Positions 43,898-53,100 of a stretch of 64,000 bases of DNA are shown in pieces (positions within the stretch are counted from its first letter, which is position 1; every line of letters begins with the position of its first letter). The position numbers and the translations under genes were made by a program. The notes under the pieces are model-generated. The model was not told where the DNA came from, ran no database searches, and saw nothing but the letters and a program-made list of their open reading frames with translations. The DNA is from CAIKOD01 sp035543455 (lineage in GTDB: Archaea; Halobacteriota; Methanomicrobia; Methanomicrobiales; Methanospirillaceae), in NCBI GenBank assembly GCA_035543455.1, contig DATKKE010000037.1, forward strand, positions 1 through 64,000. Reading direction: 5' to 3'.

Positions 43898-46285
43898 TCA
43901 GATGTTCTGCAAGGGTGCGCAGCTGGTTCCTGCACCCGGCAGCACACGTGGCGGCAGGTCGATATTCAGGGCTTCCTTCAATACCTCCTCAACAGTTTCA
44001 ACCGTAACGAACGTCAGTTCGCTCCTGACATCTTCGGGCACATCCTCAAGGTCACGTTCGTTGTCTCTGGGCAGAATGACTTTTTTTATCCCTGCCCGGT
44101 GAGCGGCAAGGACCTTCTCTTTGATACCTCCGACTGGCAATACCGCCCCGCTTAACGTGATCTCCCCGGTCATGGCAGTTTTCGGATCGACGATCGTTCC
44201 GGTAATCAGGGATGTGAGCGCAGTAAAGAGCGTAACACCTGCGGACGGGCCATCTTTGGGCGTGGCACCAGAGGGGACGTGGATATGGACATCGCTCGCG
44301 ATGAAGTCGAAGCCGCTCCCTGTATGGGCCAGACGCGACCTGATCAGGCTCATCGAGATAGTTGCCGACTCTTTCATCACATCCCCGAGCTGGCCGGTGA
44401 GGGTAAGATTCCCTTTTCCCGGCATGAACGTTCCCTCGATAAAGAGGATGTCCCCCCCAACCGGGGTCCATGCCAGTCCGGTCACGACACCGGGAACCGT
44501 TTCTTTCCTCGCCTCTTCCTGCCTGATTATCTCTTTTCCAAGGATCCCGTTGAGCATGTCCGTCTTTATCAGGTATGGCAGCTCGGCGTTCCCTGAAACT
44601 ATCTTCTCGGATACAAATCGTGCAATTTTTGCCAGCTGTTTTTTAAGCCAACGCACTCCTGCCTCGCGGGTGTATTTCTCGATGATTACATTGAGGGCGT
44701 CGTCTTCGATCCTGACTTTATCGGAATCGAGGCCGTGTTCTTCGAGCGTCGAAGGCAGCAGGTGGTCCCTTGCGATGGCGAATTTCTCATTTTTTGTATA
44801 ACCCGATATCTCGATCAGCTCCATCCTGTCGAGAAGGGGCGCCGGGATTGTTGTCAGGGTATTTGCCGTCGCGATGAATAATACATCAGACAAGTCGTAG
44901 GGGACTTCGAGATAGTGGTCGGAGAACGTACTGTTCTGTTCCGGGTCGAGCACCTCAAGGAGGGCACTGGCGGGATCACCCATGCTTGAAAATCCCAGTT
45001 TATCGATCTCATCCAGGATGAAAACAGGATTTTTTGTGCCTGCCCTTTTTATTCCGCTTATAATCCGTCCCGGCAGCGCTCCTACATAGGTCCGCCGGTG
45101 TCCTCTGATTTCTGCCTCGTCCCTGACGCCTCCAAGGCTTATCCGAATATATTTCCGGCCGAGTGCATCCGCAATACTCTTTCCCAGGCTGGTTTTGCCG
45201 GTACCCGGGGGTCCTGCGAAGAGGAGGATTGAACCCTGTTTCTCGTGTTTTAATTTCATTACAGCGAGGTGCTGAATAATCCGCTCCTTGACTTTTTCGA
45301 GCCCGTTATGGTTATCTTCAAGGACTTTCCGGGCATGCGCGATATCCACACCCGTTCTTTCTTCTGTCACCCAGGGGAGATCGAGGAGGAGATCGAGATA
45401 ATTCCTGATGATATGGCTTTCATGATTCTGGCCTCCTCCTGATTCAAGTTTCCGGAGTTCAGACCGGGCTTTCTCCCGTGCATAGTCAGGCATCTTCGAT
45501 TGCTCGATCCGTTCCCTGTATCCTCCATCCCCGGAACCTGAACCTTCACTCTCGTTAAGTTCATCCTGGATCACTTTCAGCTGTTCCCTGAGCATAGCTT
45601 CCCTGTTGGACTTCGTGACCTTTTCAGAAACTTTCCGGGCCATCTCAACCCTGATGCTGATATTCTCTTTGAGATTCAGCAGGAGTTCAAGAAAACCGAG
45701 ATACCGTTGTTTCGCCGAGACTGTTTCGAGAATTTCCTGTTTTTCATGAACCGATACCGGAGTAAACGGCATAATGTATCCAATTACCTGGTCGATTGAG
45801 TCCATCCTGTCAATCGGCAGAGTAAAATGCTCGGAACCCTGGAAATGGCTGCTTATCTCGTGAATTGCTTTTTTAATCTCCGCAAGCATTGCCTTCCGGA
45901 TTTCGTCATCAGGTTCGTCTTTATCAGGGAGGAGCCTGCAGGTAGCATAGAATTGCTCGCCTTTACGGTTTAGCGTAACCGCTTCCACTTTGTAAAGGGC
46001 GGCTGCGGCGACCACGTATCCGTCTTCGGAAGGATTCAGCACTGAGATCTTCAGAAGAGTCCCGGTCCTGTACAACCCCTCTGAAGTAACTTCCGAAGGT
46101 TCGTCGCTGTTTTTCACTGCGAGAGCAATTGCATAGGCAGCTTCATTATATTTCATCCCTGCTGCCAGCAGATCTCCGGTCTTTTTGTCGATCTTGAATT
46201 TCGTCCGGCTCTGCGGAAATACCACCAAATCATAAAGTGGTATGACAGGGTACTCCCTGTTCTCATCGGTTTCTGTTGAATACAT
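43898..46285 (-). CDS. lon: ATP-dependent protease Lon, bacterial LonA type
   Basis: The product has about 795 residues. An N-terminal substrate-binding domain (YPVIPLYDLVVFPQSRTKF onward) precedes a long coiled coil (KSNREAMLREQLKVIQDELNE), the AAA+ module with Walker A GPPGTGKTS and Walker B FILDEIDK, and the protease domain. That domain has the catalytic Ser in KDGPSAGVTLF and Lys in GGIKEKVLAA. It lacks the transmembrane helices of archaeal LonB and has the LonA architecture, so bacterial origin by transfer is likely. ATG 46285 is preferred over TTG 46300. It follows the MarR gene by 30 bases on the same strand, so both share one promoter. Confidence 0.95.
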   Translation of the reverse strand: MYSTETDENREYPVIPLYDLVVFPQSRTKFKIDKKTGDLLAAGMKYNEAAYAIALAVKNSDEPSEVTSEGLYRTGTLLKISVLNPSEDGYVVAAAALYKVEAVTLNRKGEQFYATCRLLPDKDEPDDEIRKAMLAEIKKAIHEISSHFQGSEHFTLPIDRMDSIDQVIGYIMPFTPVSVHEKQEILETVSAKQRYLGFLELLLNLKENISIRVEMARKVSEKVTKSNREAMLREQLKVIQDELNESEGSGSGDGGYRERIEQSKMPDYAREKARSELRKLESGGGQNHESHIIRNYLDLLLDLPWVTEERTGVDIAHARKVLEDNHNGLEKVKERIIQHLAVMKLKHEKQGSILLFAGPPGTGKTSLGKSIADALGRKYIRISLGGVRDEAEIRGHRRTYVGALPGRIISGIKRAGTKNPVFILDEIDKLGFSSMGDPASALLEVLDPEQNSTFSDHYLEVPYDLSDVLFIATANTLTTIPAPLLDRMELIEISGYTKNEKFAIARDHLLPSTLEEHGLDSDKVRIEDDALNVIIEKYTREAGVRWLKKQLAKIARFVSEKIVSGNAELPYLIKTDMLNGILGKEIIRQEEARKETVPGVVTGLAWTPVGGDILFIEGTFMPGKGNLTLTGQLGDVMKESATISMSLIRSRLAHTGSGFDFIASDVHIHVPSGATPKDGPSAGVTLFTALTSLITGTIVDPKTAMTGEITLSGAVLPVGGIKEKVLAAHRAGIKKVILPRDNERDLEDVPEDVRSELTFVTVETVEEVLKEALNIDLPPRVLPGAGTSCAPLQNI

Positions 46286-46315
46286 TGCTGTTAGTCCCAA
46301 TAATCTGGATTGAAT

Positions 46316-46735
46316 TTACCTGACTTTTCCAAGGATTTCAATGAGGATTTTCACCTCGTGGTCGTCTAAGGAATCCTTCACCCTTTCAATAAGCCGGAAT
46401 AATGCGCTCTTTTCGGCCTTTGCGATCATCCGCCCTTTATCAGTCAGCCGGATATACAGGATTCTGCCGTCATCTGATGATTTCTCCCGGTAGACACAGT
46501 CCATGCTGACAAATTTGTTTATCATCTCGGTGATGGTGGGTTTTGAATTGCGGGTGATCTCAGCGAGCCTGGTGAACGTAATATCTCCCTGCTCGTCAAT
46601 GGTCTTCAGATACCTGATCTGTTTGACCGTGATATCAGGTACTGCACATTCAGAGAAAATGGCGCAATTGCATTCGTTTTTGATGCTGATCAGGTTATCG
46701 AACACCACAAACAGATGCTCTTGGTCTGGTCCCAT
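46316..46735 (-). CDS. MarR-family transcriptional regulator with N-terminal Cys cluster
   Basis: The product has about 139 residues. It is a winged helix protein with ITFTRLAEITRNSKPTITEMINKFVSMDCVYREKSSDDGR-type text (helix-turn-helix plus wing, DxR motif) and a C-terminal dimer helix. The N-terminal part has Cys residues in NECNCAIFSEC (C-x-C-x5-C), suggesting metal or redox sensing. ATG 46735 is chosen because a perfect palindrome sits just upstream, leaving the regulator at the usual MarR length; the frame continues to 46807 through that palindrome. Co-transcribed with lon, which it probably controls. Confidence 0.85.
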   Translation of the reverse strand: MGPDQEHLFVVFDNLISIKNECNCAIFSECAVPDITVKQIRYLKTIDEQGDITFTRLAEITRNSKPTITEMINKFVSMDCVYREKSSDDGRILYIRLTDKGRMIAKAEKSALFRLIERVKDSLDDHEVKILIEILGKVR

Positions 46736-46755
46736 TGTCTCTGCCTGGTATTTAG

Positions 46756-46770
46756 TTAGGGTCTCCCTAA
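46756..46770. promoter_or_regulatory. Perfect palindromic operator upstream of marR-lon
   Basis: TTAGGG and CCCTAA, separated by TCT, form a perfect 6-bp inverted repeat 20 bases before the regulator start, next to an AT-rich TATA-like segment (TTATTATTA on the transcribed strand). Position and symmetry fit an autoregulatory MarR binding site. Confidence 0.6.
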
Positions 46771-46866
46771 TAATAAGCTTGGTATGGGGACAATATTTCC
46801 AGGCCATGGTACCGCTTCACGAAGCCTGGAACATGATTTTCCAGAAACAGACGTTTATCCATCATG

Positions 46867-47415
46867 TCAATGGTCAAGGCTTCTATAGATGCCGGAGCCG
46901 AGCCACCATGAATCGCCGACCTTCCTCACATAACCGAGTTTCGGTTCAACTGAATTGTTATGAACAGGGTTTATATAGTAATACTGGACAAAACCGCTGC
47001 CATTCCTCGTTTTATCCCGCAATTCTTCAATAAACAGATTCCCTGTTACATCCCTTTCATTATAAGGCGGTTCACCCCGATTTTCTCCGGGTTGATGGGG
47101 TGGGCTATCGTCGTTCCTTGAAATCATATACATAGATATACAGCTTCCCCGGAAGAATGAACCATTGGGGGATTTGAAAATTCGTATAATGCTTTTTCCC
47201 TGCCATATGTTTTTGCATACATCACGTCCTCGGCCACAAAAGGCAGCTAATTCCTCTTTTGTTGCTGTATTGGAGGATACCGATGTGGTAACCGGGGTTG
47301 AGCTATGAATGGGATCCGGTTGTACCTGGCTGCTTCTATTCTGCAGACAACAGGACAGCATCACACAAAAGACGAACAAAATCCCCGATATGATAATCGT
47401 TTTTCTTACCATCAT
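46867..47415 (-). CDS. Cache-domain lipoprotein
   Basis: The product has about 182 residues. The signal IIISGILFVFCVMLSCC is followed by a Ser/Thr-rich linker and a domain whose end, GFVQYYYINPVHNNSVEPKLGYVRKVGDSWWLGSGIY, closely resembles single-Cache sensor domains (the Y/W-x-x-P then K--YV---GDW-xGSGIY pattern). No signalling output domain is attached, so it may be a periplasmic-side ligand-binding protein working with a separate sensor. The start is one of two adjacent ATGs. Confidence 0.72.
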   Translation of the reverse strand: MMVRKTIIISGILFVFCVMLSCCLQNRSSQVQPDPIHSSTPVTTSVSSNTATKEELAAFCGRGRDVCKNIWQGKSIIRIFKSPNGSFFRGSCISMYMISRNDDSPPHQPGENRGEPPYNERDVTGNLFIEELRDKTRNGSGFVQYYYINPVHNNSVEPKLGYVRKVGDSWWLGSGIYRSLDH

Positions 47416-47507
47416 CACTATTATCCAGCAGGGCAGGTAAAAAATGCTGTCAATTCTGGATTAGCCAGAACAGTCTATCGATCACAGGAAATATTTCAGG
47501 CAATTCC

Positions 47508-47882
47508 TCACCGTGCAGCCAGTTCCTGGATCTGCCCTGTCTCGAGGAATTGCTTTAAGGCGATGGCGTTATTGTATCGTTCATCATGGGCAGAAAACAC
47601 AAATGTGACCTTTCCCTCCCTTTTTATAATCTCCCTCAATTGTTGGACAACCCAGGGTCTGTCATGGAGTTCCATAAAATATCTCTGGCGGAATGTTTCC
47701 CATTTTCCCGGATCGTGGCCGAACCATCTCCGGAGGGATGGGCTGGCTCCTGCCTCCCTTAACCAGAGGTCAATATGGGCATTTTCTTTTGACATCCCCC
47801 TTGGCCAGAGCCTCTCAACCAGTACCCGGTACCCGTCTTCGGCAGCAGGATGGTCATATATGCGTTTCACAATGATAACCAA
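47508..47882 (-). CDS. DUF488-family protein
   Basis: The 124-residue product has the family core VKRIYDHPAAEDGYRVLVERLWPRG, LWLREAGASPSLRRWFGHDP and VTFVFSAHDERYNNAIALK. This family (COG3189) is widespread but of unknown function. The start is TTG 47882, or GTG 47870. It lies in the same direction as the Cache lipoprotein gene and an Hsp20-like gene. Confidence 0.9.
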   Translation of the reverse strand: MVIIVKRIYDHPAAEDGYRVLVERLWPRGMSKENAHIDLWLREAGASPSLRRWFGHDPGKWETFRQRYFMELHDRPWVVQQLREIIKREGKVTFVFSAHDERYNNAIALKQFLETGQIQELAAR

Positions 47883-48000
47883 AGAAATGCACCCCTTTCG
47901 ATACGGAAAGACCCCTGGTATCTCATAACGATTTTTACGAAATTCATTTTAGGAGACAAAGTCTGAAATATTTTGGTATCCATTTTCCCAGGGAATATAT

Positions 48001-48297
48001 TCATTTCCGGTTGTAAGTATTAATCTTTTCCAACGTTACTTCGAGTATACCGTCCTGGAATTTTTTATTGCCCAACCTGACCTTACAGGGGAGTAAAATT
48101 TCTTTTTTCTGGGATTTCATCGTTGAATCCATCCACTGTAGGGTCAACATATTGTTTTCCAGGTTAATCCTGATTTTTTCTTCCTCGACCCCGGGCAACT
48201 CTGCAACAACTGATAGATAACTCCCTTCATCGATGATGTGGTTTACCGGGGCCTCAATGCGGAAATCCCTCATTCCCTGTCGTTCTTTATTTTTCAT
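48001..48297 (-). CDS. Small Hsp20/alpha-crystallin-like protein
   Basis: The product has about 98 residues. It is a single alpha-crystallin domain: EAPVNHIIDEGSYLSVVAELPGVEEEKIRINLENNMLTLQ, then ILLPCKVRLGNKKFQDGILEVTLEK with the beta-strand G-I-L-E-V/I-T-L end motif. The N-terminal arm and C-terminal IXI motif of full sHsps are nearly absent, so oligomerisation may be limited. It is probably a holdase-type chaperone. ATG 48297 has GGTGAT 4 bases upstream. Confidence 0.82.
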   Translation of the reverse strand: MKNKERQGMRDFRIEAPVNHIIDEGSYLSVVAELPGVEEEKIRINLENNMLTLQWMDSTMKSQKKEILLPCKVRLGNKKFQDGILEVTLEKINTYNRK

Positions 48298-48800
48298 ATA
48301 TATCACCGGTCCATTTCAGAAATTGTTATTGTGCAGGCTGGTATATCCCGTTCATGGTAAATTTTTTCCAGGGACATTACCTTGGGTATTTTTCGGATGT
48401 GTGGTTGGATATCCTACAGACTCAATGGATAACCCGGTTAAAAAATATACTTCAATGTTTCAATATTTGTTTCAGATTTTAAGATCAGGAACACCTCCTA
48501 TGTTCTCAATTATTTTTGGTGATTTGGTGCCATCGGCCCCTAATACATTTCTTATTCATCGATATTCAATGACGCTCCGGGGCTCTGCCCCGCCGCTGCG
48601 GCAACCCCGGTCGGGATAGAAGTAAAATCCAATTACACGTGATTTTAAGATTTAACCGCGAACTTATTGAACTGGCATCCTAATAAAAAATGATAGTTAA
48701 CGAGAATTAAAAGCTTCTCCACTTAGGTCTGTTTCAAATCAAATAATTGCATTAACTATAGGTTAGGGTGGACTTTACCCTATCCCCTCATTTTTTGAGT
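48298..48800. other. Intergenic region with GC-rich palindromic element
   Basis: About 500 bases, mostly AT-rich, between the divergent ends of the Hsp20-like and response-regulator genes. A GC-rich island at 48573-48615 stands out and is listed separately. Near 48764-48782 a hairpin (TAGGGT / ACCCTA, loop of seven) lies about 20 bases beyond the stop of the response regulator gene and may help termination. No gene is seen. Confidence 0.5.
48577..48610. repeat. GC-rich palindromic (REP-like) element
   Basis: CGGGG-CTCTG-CCCCG is followed at once by GCCGC-T-GCGGC, and a further CCCCGG can pair with the opening CCGGGG. This compact set of alternative stems sits in AT-rich surroundings and resembles dispersed REP-like palindromes. 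Confidence 0.45.
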
Positions 48801-50129
48801 TCATGCCATTTTTTCACCACTCCCGAGAATATGTCGGAACACAAGTTTATATTCGTTCAGTTTCTGGGTAACAAAAACTCTCCCCTTATCATTAGGGCAA
48901 TATAATTTTGATTTTCCTGATATCCTGATATCAAGATATCCATTTTTTTCGAGATCATAAAGCAGCGAATATACCCGTGCCTGCGGGATCAGGACATTGT
49001 AACGGTTGTGTATTTCGTGAACGATATCGTACCCTGAAATCGGCTTGATAAGCATTGAGAGAACTACAGGCTCCAGTGATTTTTTTACGACTTCATCGAT
49101 AACTGACTGTGGAACGGCAGATACGGAGTCGGCGGGAAAAGTATGGTGTGCAAATGACAGGGTTGTTTCTTTTCCTGTGGATACAATAATTTTAGGCACG
49201 TTCTCCGCAAGTATCGTTATCTTGCTGTGATCGAGACTTCCGATGTTAAGTGCTATGATCCCGGAAACGGGAACCCCGCTCTCTTTCTTCGAGATGATGA
49301 AATTTTTTATCGCGATAATATCGTCAAATTCATCAGTTTCCGAAAAATCCACGAGTATATGAAGATCCTGTTTCGTCCGGCCATAATCCAGTGATCCAAT
49401 ACATTTTTCCAGGATCTGAAGGAAGGTATATACTTCATTTCTTTTCAGGCGAAACGTAAAGAGCTGCTCTTTCTGTATCTCGGGCAAAAAGTATTTCTGC
49501 ACGGTGGACCTGAAATAGGCAAACAGGTTGCGTCCGCCTTTTTTTTGGGCCTCTTCCAAAGCGAACTTGAAAACAGGTTCTTTTACCGTCCGATCGGTGT
49601 AGAGAAACAAGAGGATATCAGAGAAAATATCTTCCAGCAAAACAGTTTTTATTTCAGGCAGGTCGAGATACGCCGGCTCCGATTCGCCAGTCCCGGCGGT
49701 GACAACACCCCCGGCACTTCGGGCAATATCGGTTTTATTCCTGTTTGCTTCCTCCTTTTCTATCGCTTTCCTGAACAGTGCAACCTCGATGGCCGCTTTT
49801 AACCCGAGCTCATCGAAAGGTTTGACGATATAGCCATAGGGCCGGACATGTTTTGCTTTCTCGATGATCGTATCATCAGCATATGACGTGACAAATACCA
49901 CGGGAATATCGAGTTCCTCCGTGATAATTTTCGCAGCTTCGATACCGTTTATCTTCCCGGGCATGACAATGTCCATCAGAATAAGGTCAGGCTTGGTCAC
50001 TTTTGCCTTGCTGATGGCTTCTTCGCCGGAAGCAGCCATTCCTACAACAGAATATCCCATTGCGGTAAGCCGCTCTTCCAGTTGCATCGTGATAATCGCT
50101 TCATCGTCGACGATCAATATGTTTGACAT
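48801..50129 (-). CDS. Response regulator: receiver, MEDS/KaiC-like middle, PadR-type winged helix output
   Basis: The 442-residue product has three parts. Residues 1-120 are a CheY-like receiver (LIVDDEAIITMQLEERL, phosphoacceptor Asp in DLILMDIVMPG, Thr/Ser in VTSYAD, Lys in YIVKPF). Residues about 165-330 form an alpha/beta domain (ILVDFSETDEFDD, GIIALNIGSLDHSK) like MEDS/RecA-type sensory domains. Residues about 350-435 are a PadR-like winged helix (LSMLIKPISGYDIVHEI, QARVYSLLYDLEKNGYLD), a DNA-binding output rarely found on archaeal receivers. It starts 3 bases after the stop of the eight-PAS kinase, so the pair is a two-component system. Confidence 0.85.
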   Translation of the reverse strand: MSNILIVDDEAIITMQLEERLTAMGYSVVGMAASGEEAISKAKVTKPDLILMDIVMPGKINGIEAAKIITEELDIPVVFVTSYADDTIIEKAKHVRPYGYIVKPFDELGLKAAIEVALFRKAIEKEEANRNKTDIARSAGGVVTAGTGESEPAYLDLPEIKTVLLEDIFSDILLFLYTDRTVKEPVFKFALEEAQKKGGRNLFAYFRSTVQKYFLPEIQKEQLFTFRLKRNEVYTFLQILEKCIGSLDYGRTKQDLHILVDFSETDEFDDIIAIKNFIISKKESGVPVSGIIALNIGSLDHSKITILAENVPKIIVSTGKETTLSFAHHTFPADSVSAVPQSVIDEVVKKSLEPVVLSMLIKPISGYDIVHEIHNRYNVLIPQARVYSLLYDLEKNGYLDIRISGKSKLYCPNDKGRVFVTQKLNEYKLVFRHILGSGEKMA

Positions 50130-50132
50130 CGA

Positions 50133-53100
50133 TCAGGCCTCCGGTGTCCAAAGCGGAAATTCAATGATAACCTCAGTTCCATTCCTGCTCCTGATCTCAA
50201 AAACCCCCTTCAATTGTTGCTTCATCAGCGTCCGGATTAACTTCATGCCAAGACTCGTTGTCTTGGAATGATCGAATCCTTCAGGCAACCCTACACCGTC
50301 ATCCTTGACTACAATTCTTATACGGTTGTGGTTCTGGTTAACCATTACCGATATAATACCTTGCCGGCGTCCCCTGAATGCATGTTTGTAAGCATTCGAG
50401 AGGATCTCATTCATGACAAGTGCACAGGGAATGGCCTGGTCTACCGGGACGACTATATCCTCTGAATTAATTTCACAGGTAATGTCATGCCCTTTAGAGG
50501 AATAAATATTCGACAGGGAAGAGATCTGATCTTTGATCTGCTCTTTAATATTGATTCTTCCAAACTGCTTGCTTTCATACAGACGGGTATGAATCTGTGC
50601 CATTGTCTGTATTTTCAACATCATATCTGTCAGAATACTGTGGGTAACAGGGTCTGTTGTCCTCATCCGTGTCATATCCAGGAGTCCTGATACGAGCTGG
50701 AGGTTGTTTTTCACCCGATGATGTATCTCCCGCAATAATATTTCTTTTTCGCGAAGGGATTCAATAAGGCTCTGTTCTGCACGTTTACGGTCGGTGACGT
50801 CGCGGTAGCTCCATACCCGTCCGACAATAGAGTTTCCCAGTTTCTGGGGTTTCGAAAAACGCTCAAAAATCCTGCCATCCTTCAGTTCGACCATGTCGTA
50901 ACTTTCCCTTTCATGGTGCTCATTAAGCTCCCGGGCGCTTTCCAGGAAACCTGATGGGTTTTTGACCCGGGTAAGAAGTAATTCCACGAGAGCCGGTTCT
51001 CCCCGGGATTCTATTGTCTCTCTGGGTATTTTCCACATCTCAAGAAAATTCTGATTGAAACTGGTAATTTTTTTTGCATTGTCGACGACAAGAATGCCAT
51101 CTGCGGTTGATTCGAGAGATGAATTCAGCAGGGACAGCGTGTTCCGGAGTTCGTTCTCTTTCCTGATCAACGCCTCCTCGGCCTGGTTACGTTCGGTTGC
51201 GTCCTGGCCGATGATGGTCAGGCCGTCCTCCATAGGATAGGTATGCAACTCGAAATCCCTGCCCTTAACGATGGAACTCTTGTTTGTGAAGGTAAGCGGT
51301 TCCCGGCTGACCATTGCCCTGCGATAAAACGTCTCCAGAGGAGTCCCACGGATTGTTGGGAATACTTCATCAATGGTTTTCCCTACTATCTCCCCGGTCG
51401 ATTTATTAATATATTCACGTGCCTTCCTGTTGGCATAGGTGAAGCGCCAGTCTTTATCAAGAGCAATAAAACTATCGCTAATCGATTCCAGGATTGTAGA
51501 AGTCCTGCTGTAAGACCGACGCAATTCTTCTTCTGCAAATTTACGCTCGGTAATATCCTGGCCCTGCGCAATCGTTGCAATCGTTGTTTTTCCGTCCTCT
51601 CCATACAAAGTGGCTGAATTCCAGAGGACCGTCTTTATGTCCCCGTTTTTATGGAGGATAGGAATTTCCACGACCTCCCATCGGTCGCCTTTCGATGTTT
51701 TCCTGATACGGTCCATTGCCTCGGGCCGGTATGTTTCAGGGATGAAAATTTCCGGGGTCTTCCCGATGACTTCCTGTGCCGTCATCCCGGTGAGCCTTTC
51801 GAATGCCTGATTGAATCGTGTGATGCGGAATTTTGGGTTCCAGACTACAATAGGGGCATTGGCATAATTAATCAGGTTTTCAAGGTACTGGCTCGTCTCA
51901 CGCAGGACCTTTTCCACCCGTCGGCGCTCTTCGATCTCATTCCTGAGACTGATGTTGATCTTGGATATTTCAGAGGTCCCTTTGCCGACCTGTTCCTCCA
52001 GGAGATCATGGGCTATCAGGAGGGCCTCTTCAGCTTTTCTTCGTTCGGTGACGTCCCGCGCAGCGGCAAAGATACCGGTGACGGTACCGGTCTCATCCCG
52101 GAATACCGTCGCATTATAGAGGACAGGAGTAACGTGCCCCTCCCTGTGAAGAAGTTCCAATGCATAATCGGTCACCGATCCGTCCCGGAACACTTTCTGG
52201 TAGCCTGCCTCTGCCTTCGCGGGTTCTGTGAAATAATTCGAGAAACTGGTTCCAATCAGTTCCTGCCTTGGGAATCCGGTTATTTTAATCGTTGCCTCGT
52301 TTACGTCACTGATGGTTCCATCCGGGTTGATCGTGACAAGCGGGTCGAGGCTCGCCTCGATCAGGCTCCGGTGATACGCATTCGCTTTTTTAATCTCTTC
52401 TTCAGCTTTCTTCTGTTCGGTGATGTCGATACCCATTTCGAGTATCATGAAGGTTCCGTCCGTATCAATGAACGGAAAATCATAGATGTCATAATCCCTG
52501 CCGTTCGGGCCGGTCCAGTACCAGTGGTGAGGGGCATGCGTTTTCATGACAGTATACGTCTCACAGATCTCGCAGGGCTCCGTGCGGTTGAAGAGGAAAT
52601 CGTAACAACACCTGTCATGCGGCTCGTTGAAGGTCTCCCGGAAATAACGGTTGGCGAATGGCATGTGGTAATCCTCGTCAAGCAGGCAGACATAGACCGG
52701 CAATGTTTCAAGTACGCCGTACAGCCGGCGTCGTTCCGTGCCGAGGGATCTGACAGCTTTTTCAAGTTCCGAAGTTCTTTGCCGGACCTGGATCTCGAGA
52801 TTGTCACGAACCTCTCTCAGTTCTTCTTCAGCCGACTTACGTTCGGTGACATCCCGCATGTAGACATCCACGCCTCCGGTCCATCCCTGCATGAACACCT
52901 CATACCACCGTCTGTTGAGCGGCGATTGCGCCTCATAGTGCTCCATCGTGTGATTTTCTGCGGCGTTAAGGTAGTGTTGATATATAGGGGTGCCCACGAT
53001 ACCCGGGTATAGATCCCATATAACCCTGCCAAGCAATTCGGCTGCCGGTTTTTCAAATGGAGCCCGTTCTGCTGCCGGGTTCACGGTCGTAAACCTCCAC

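Noticed and set aside
51651..53012. A 453-codon plus-strand open frame inside the eight-PAS kinase gene
   Set aside because: It is antisense to clearly conserved PAS domains, shows no domain of its own, and arises from the codon bias of the minus-strand gene.
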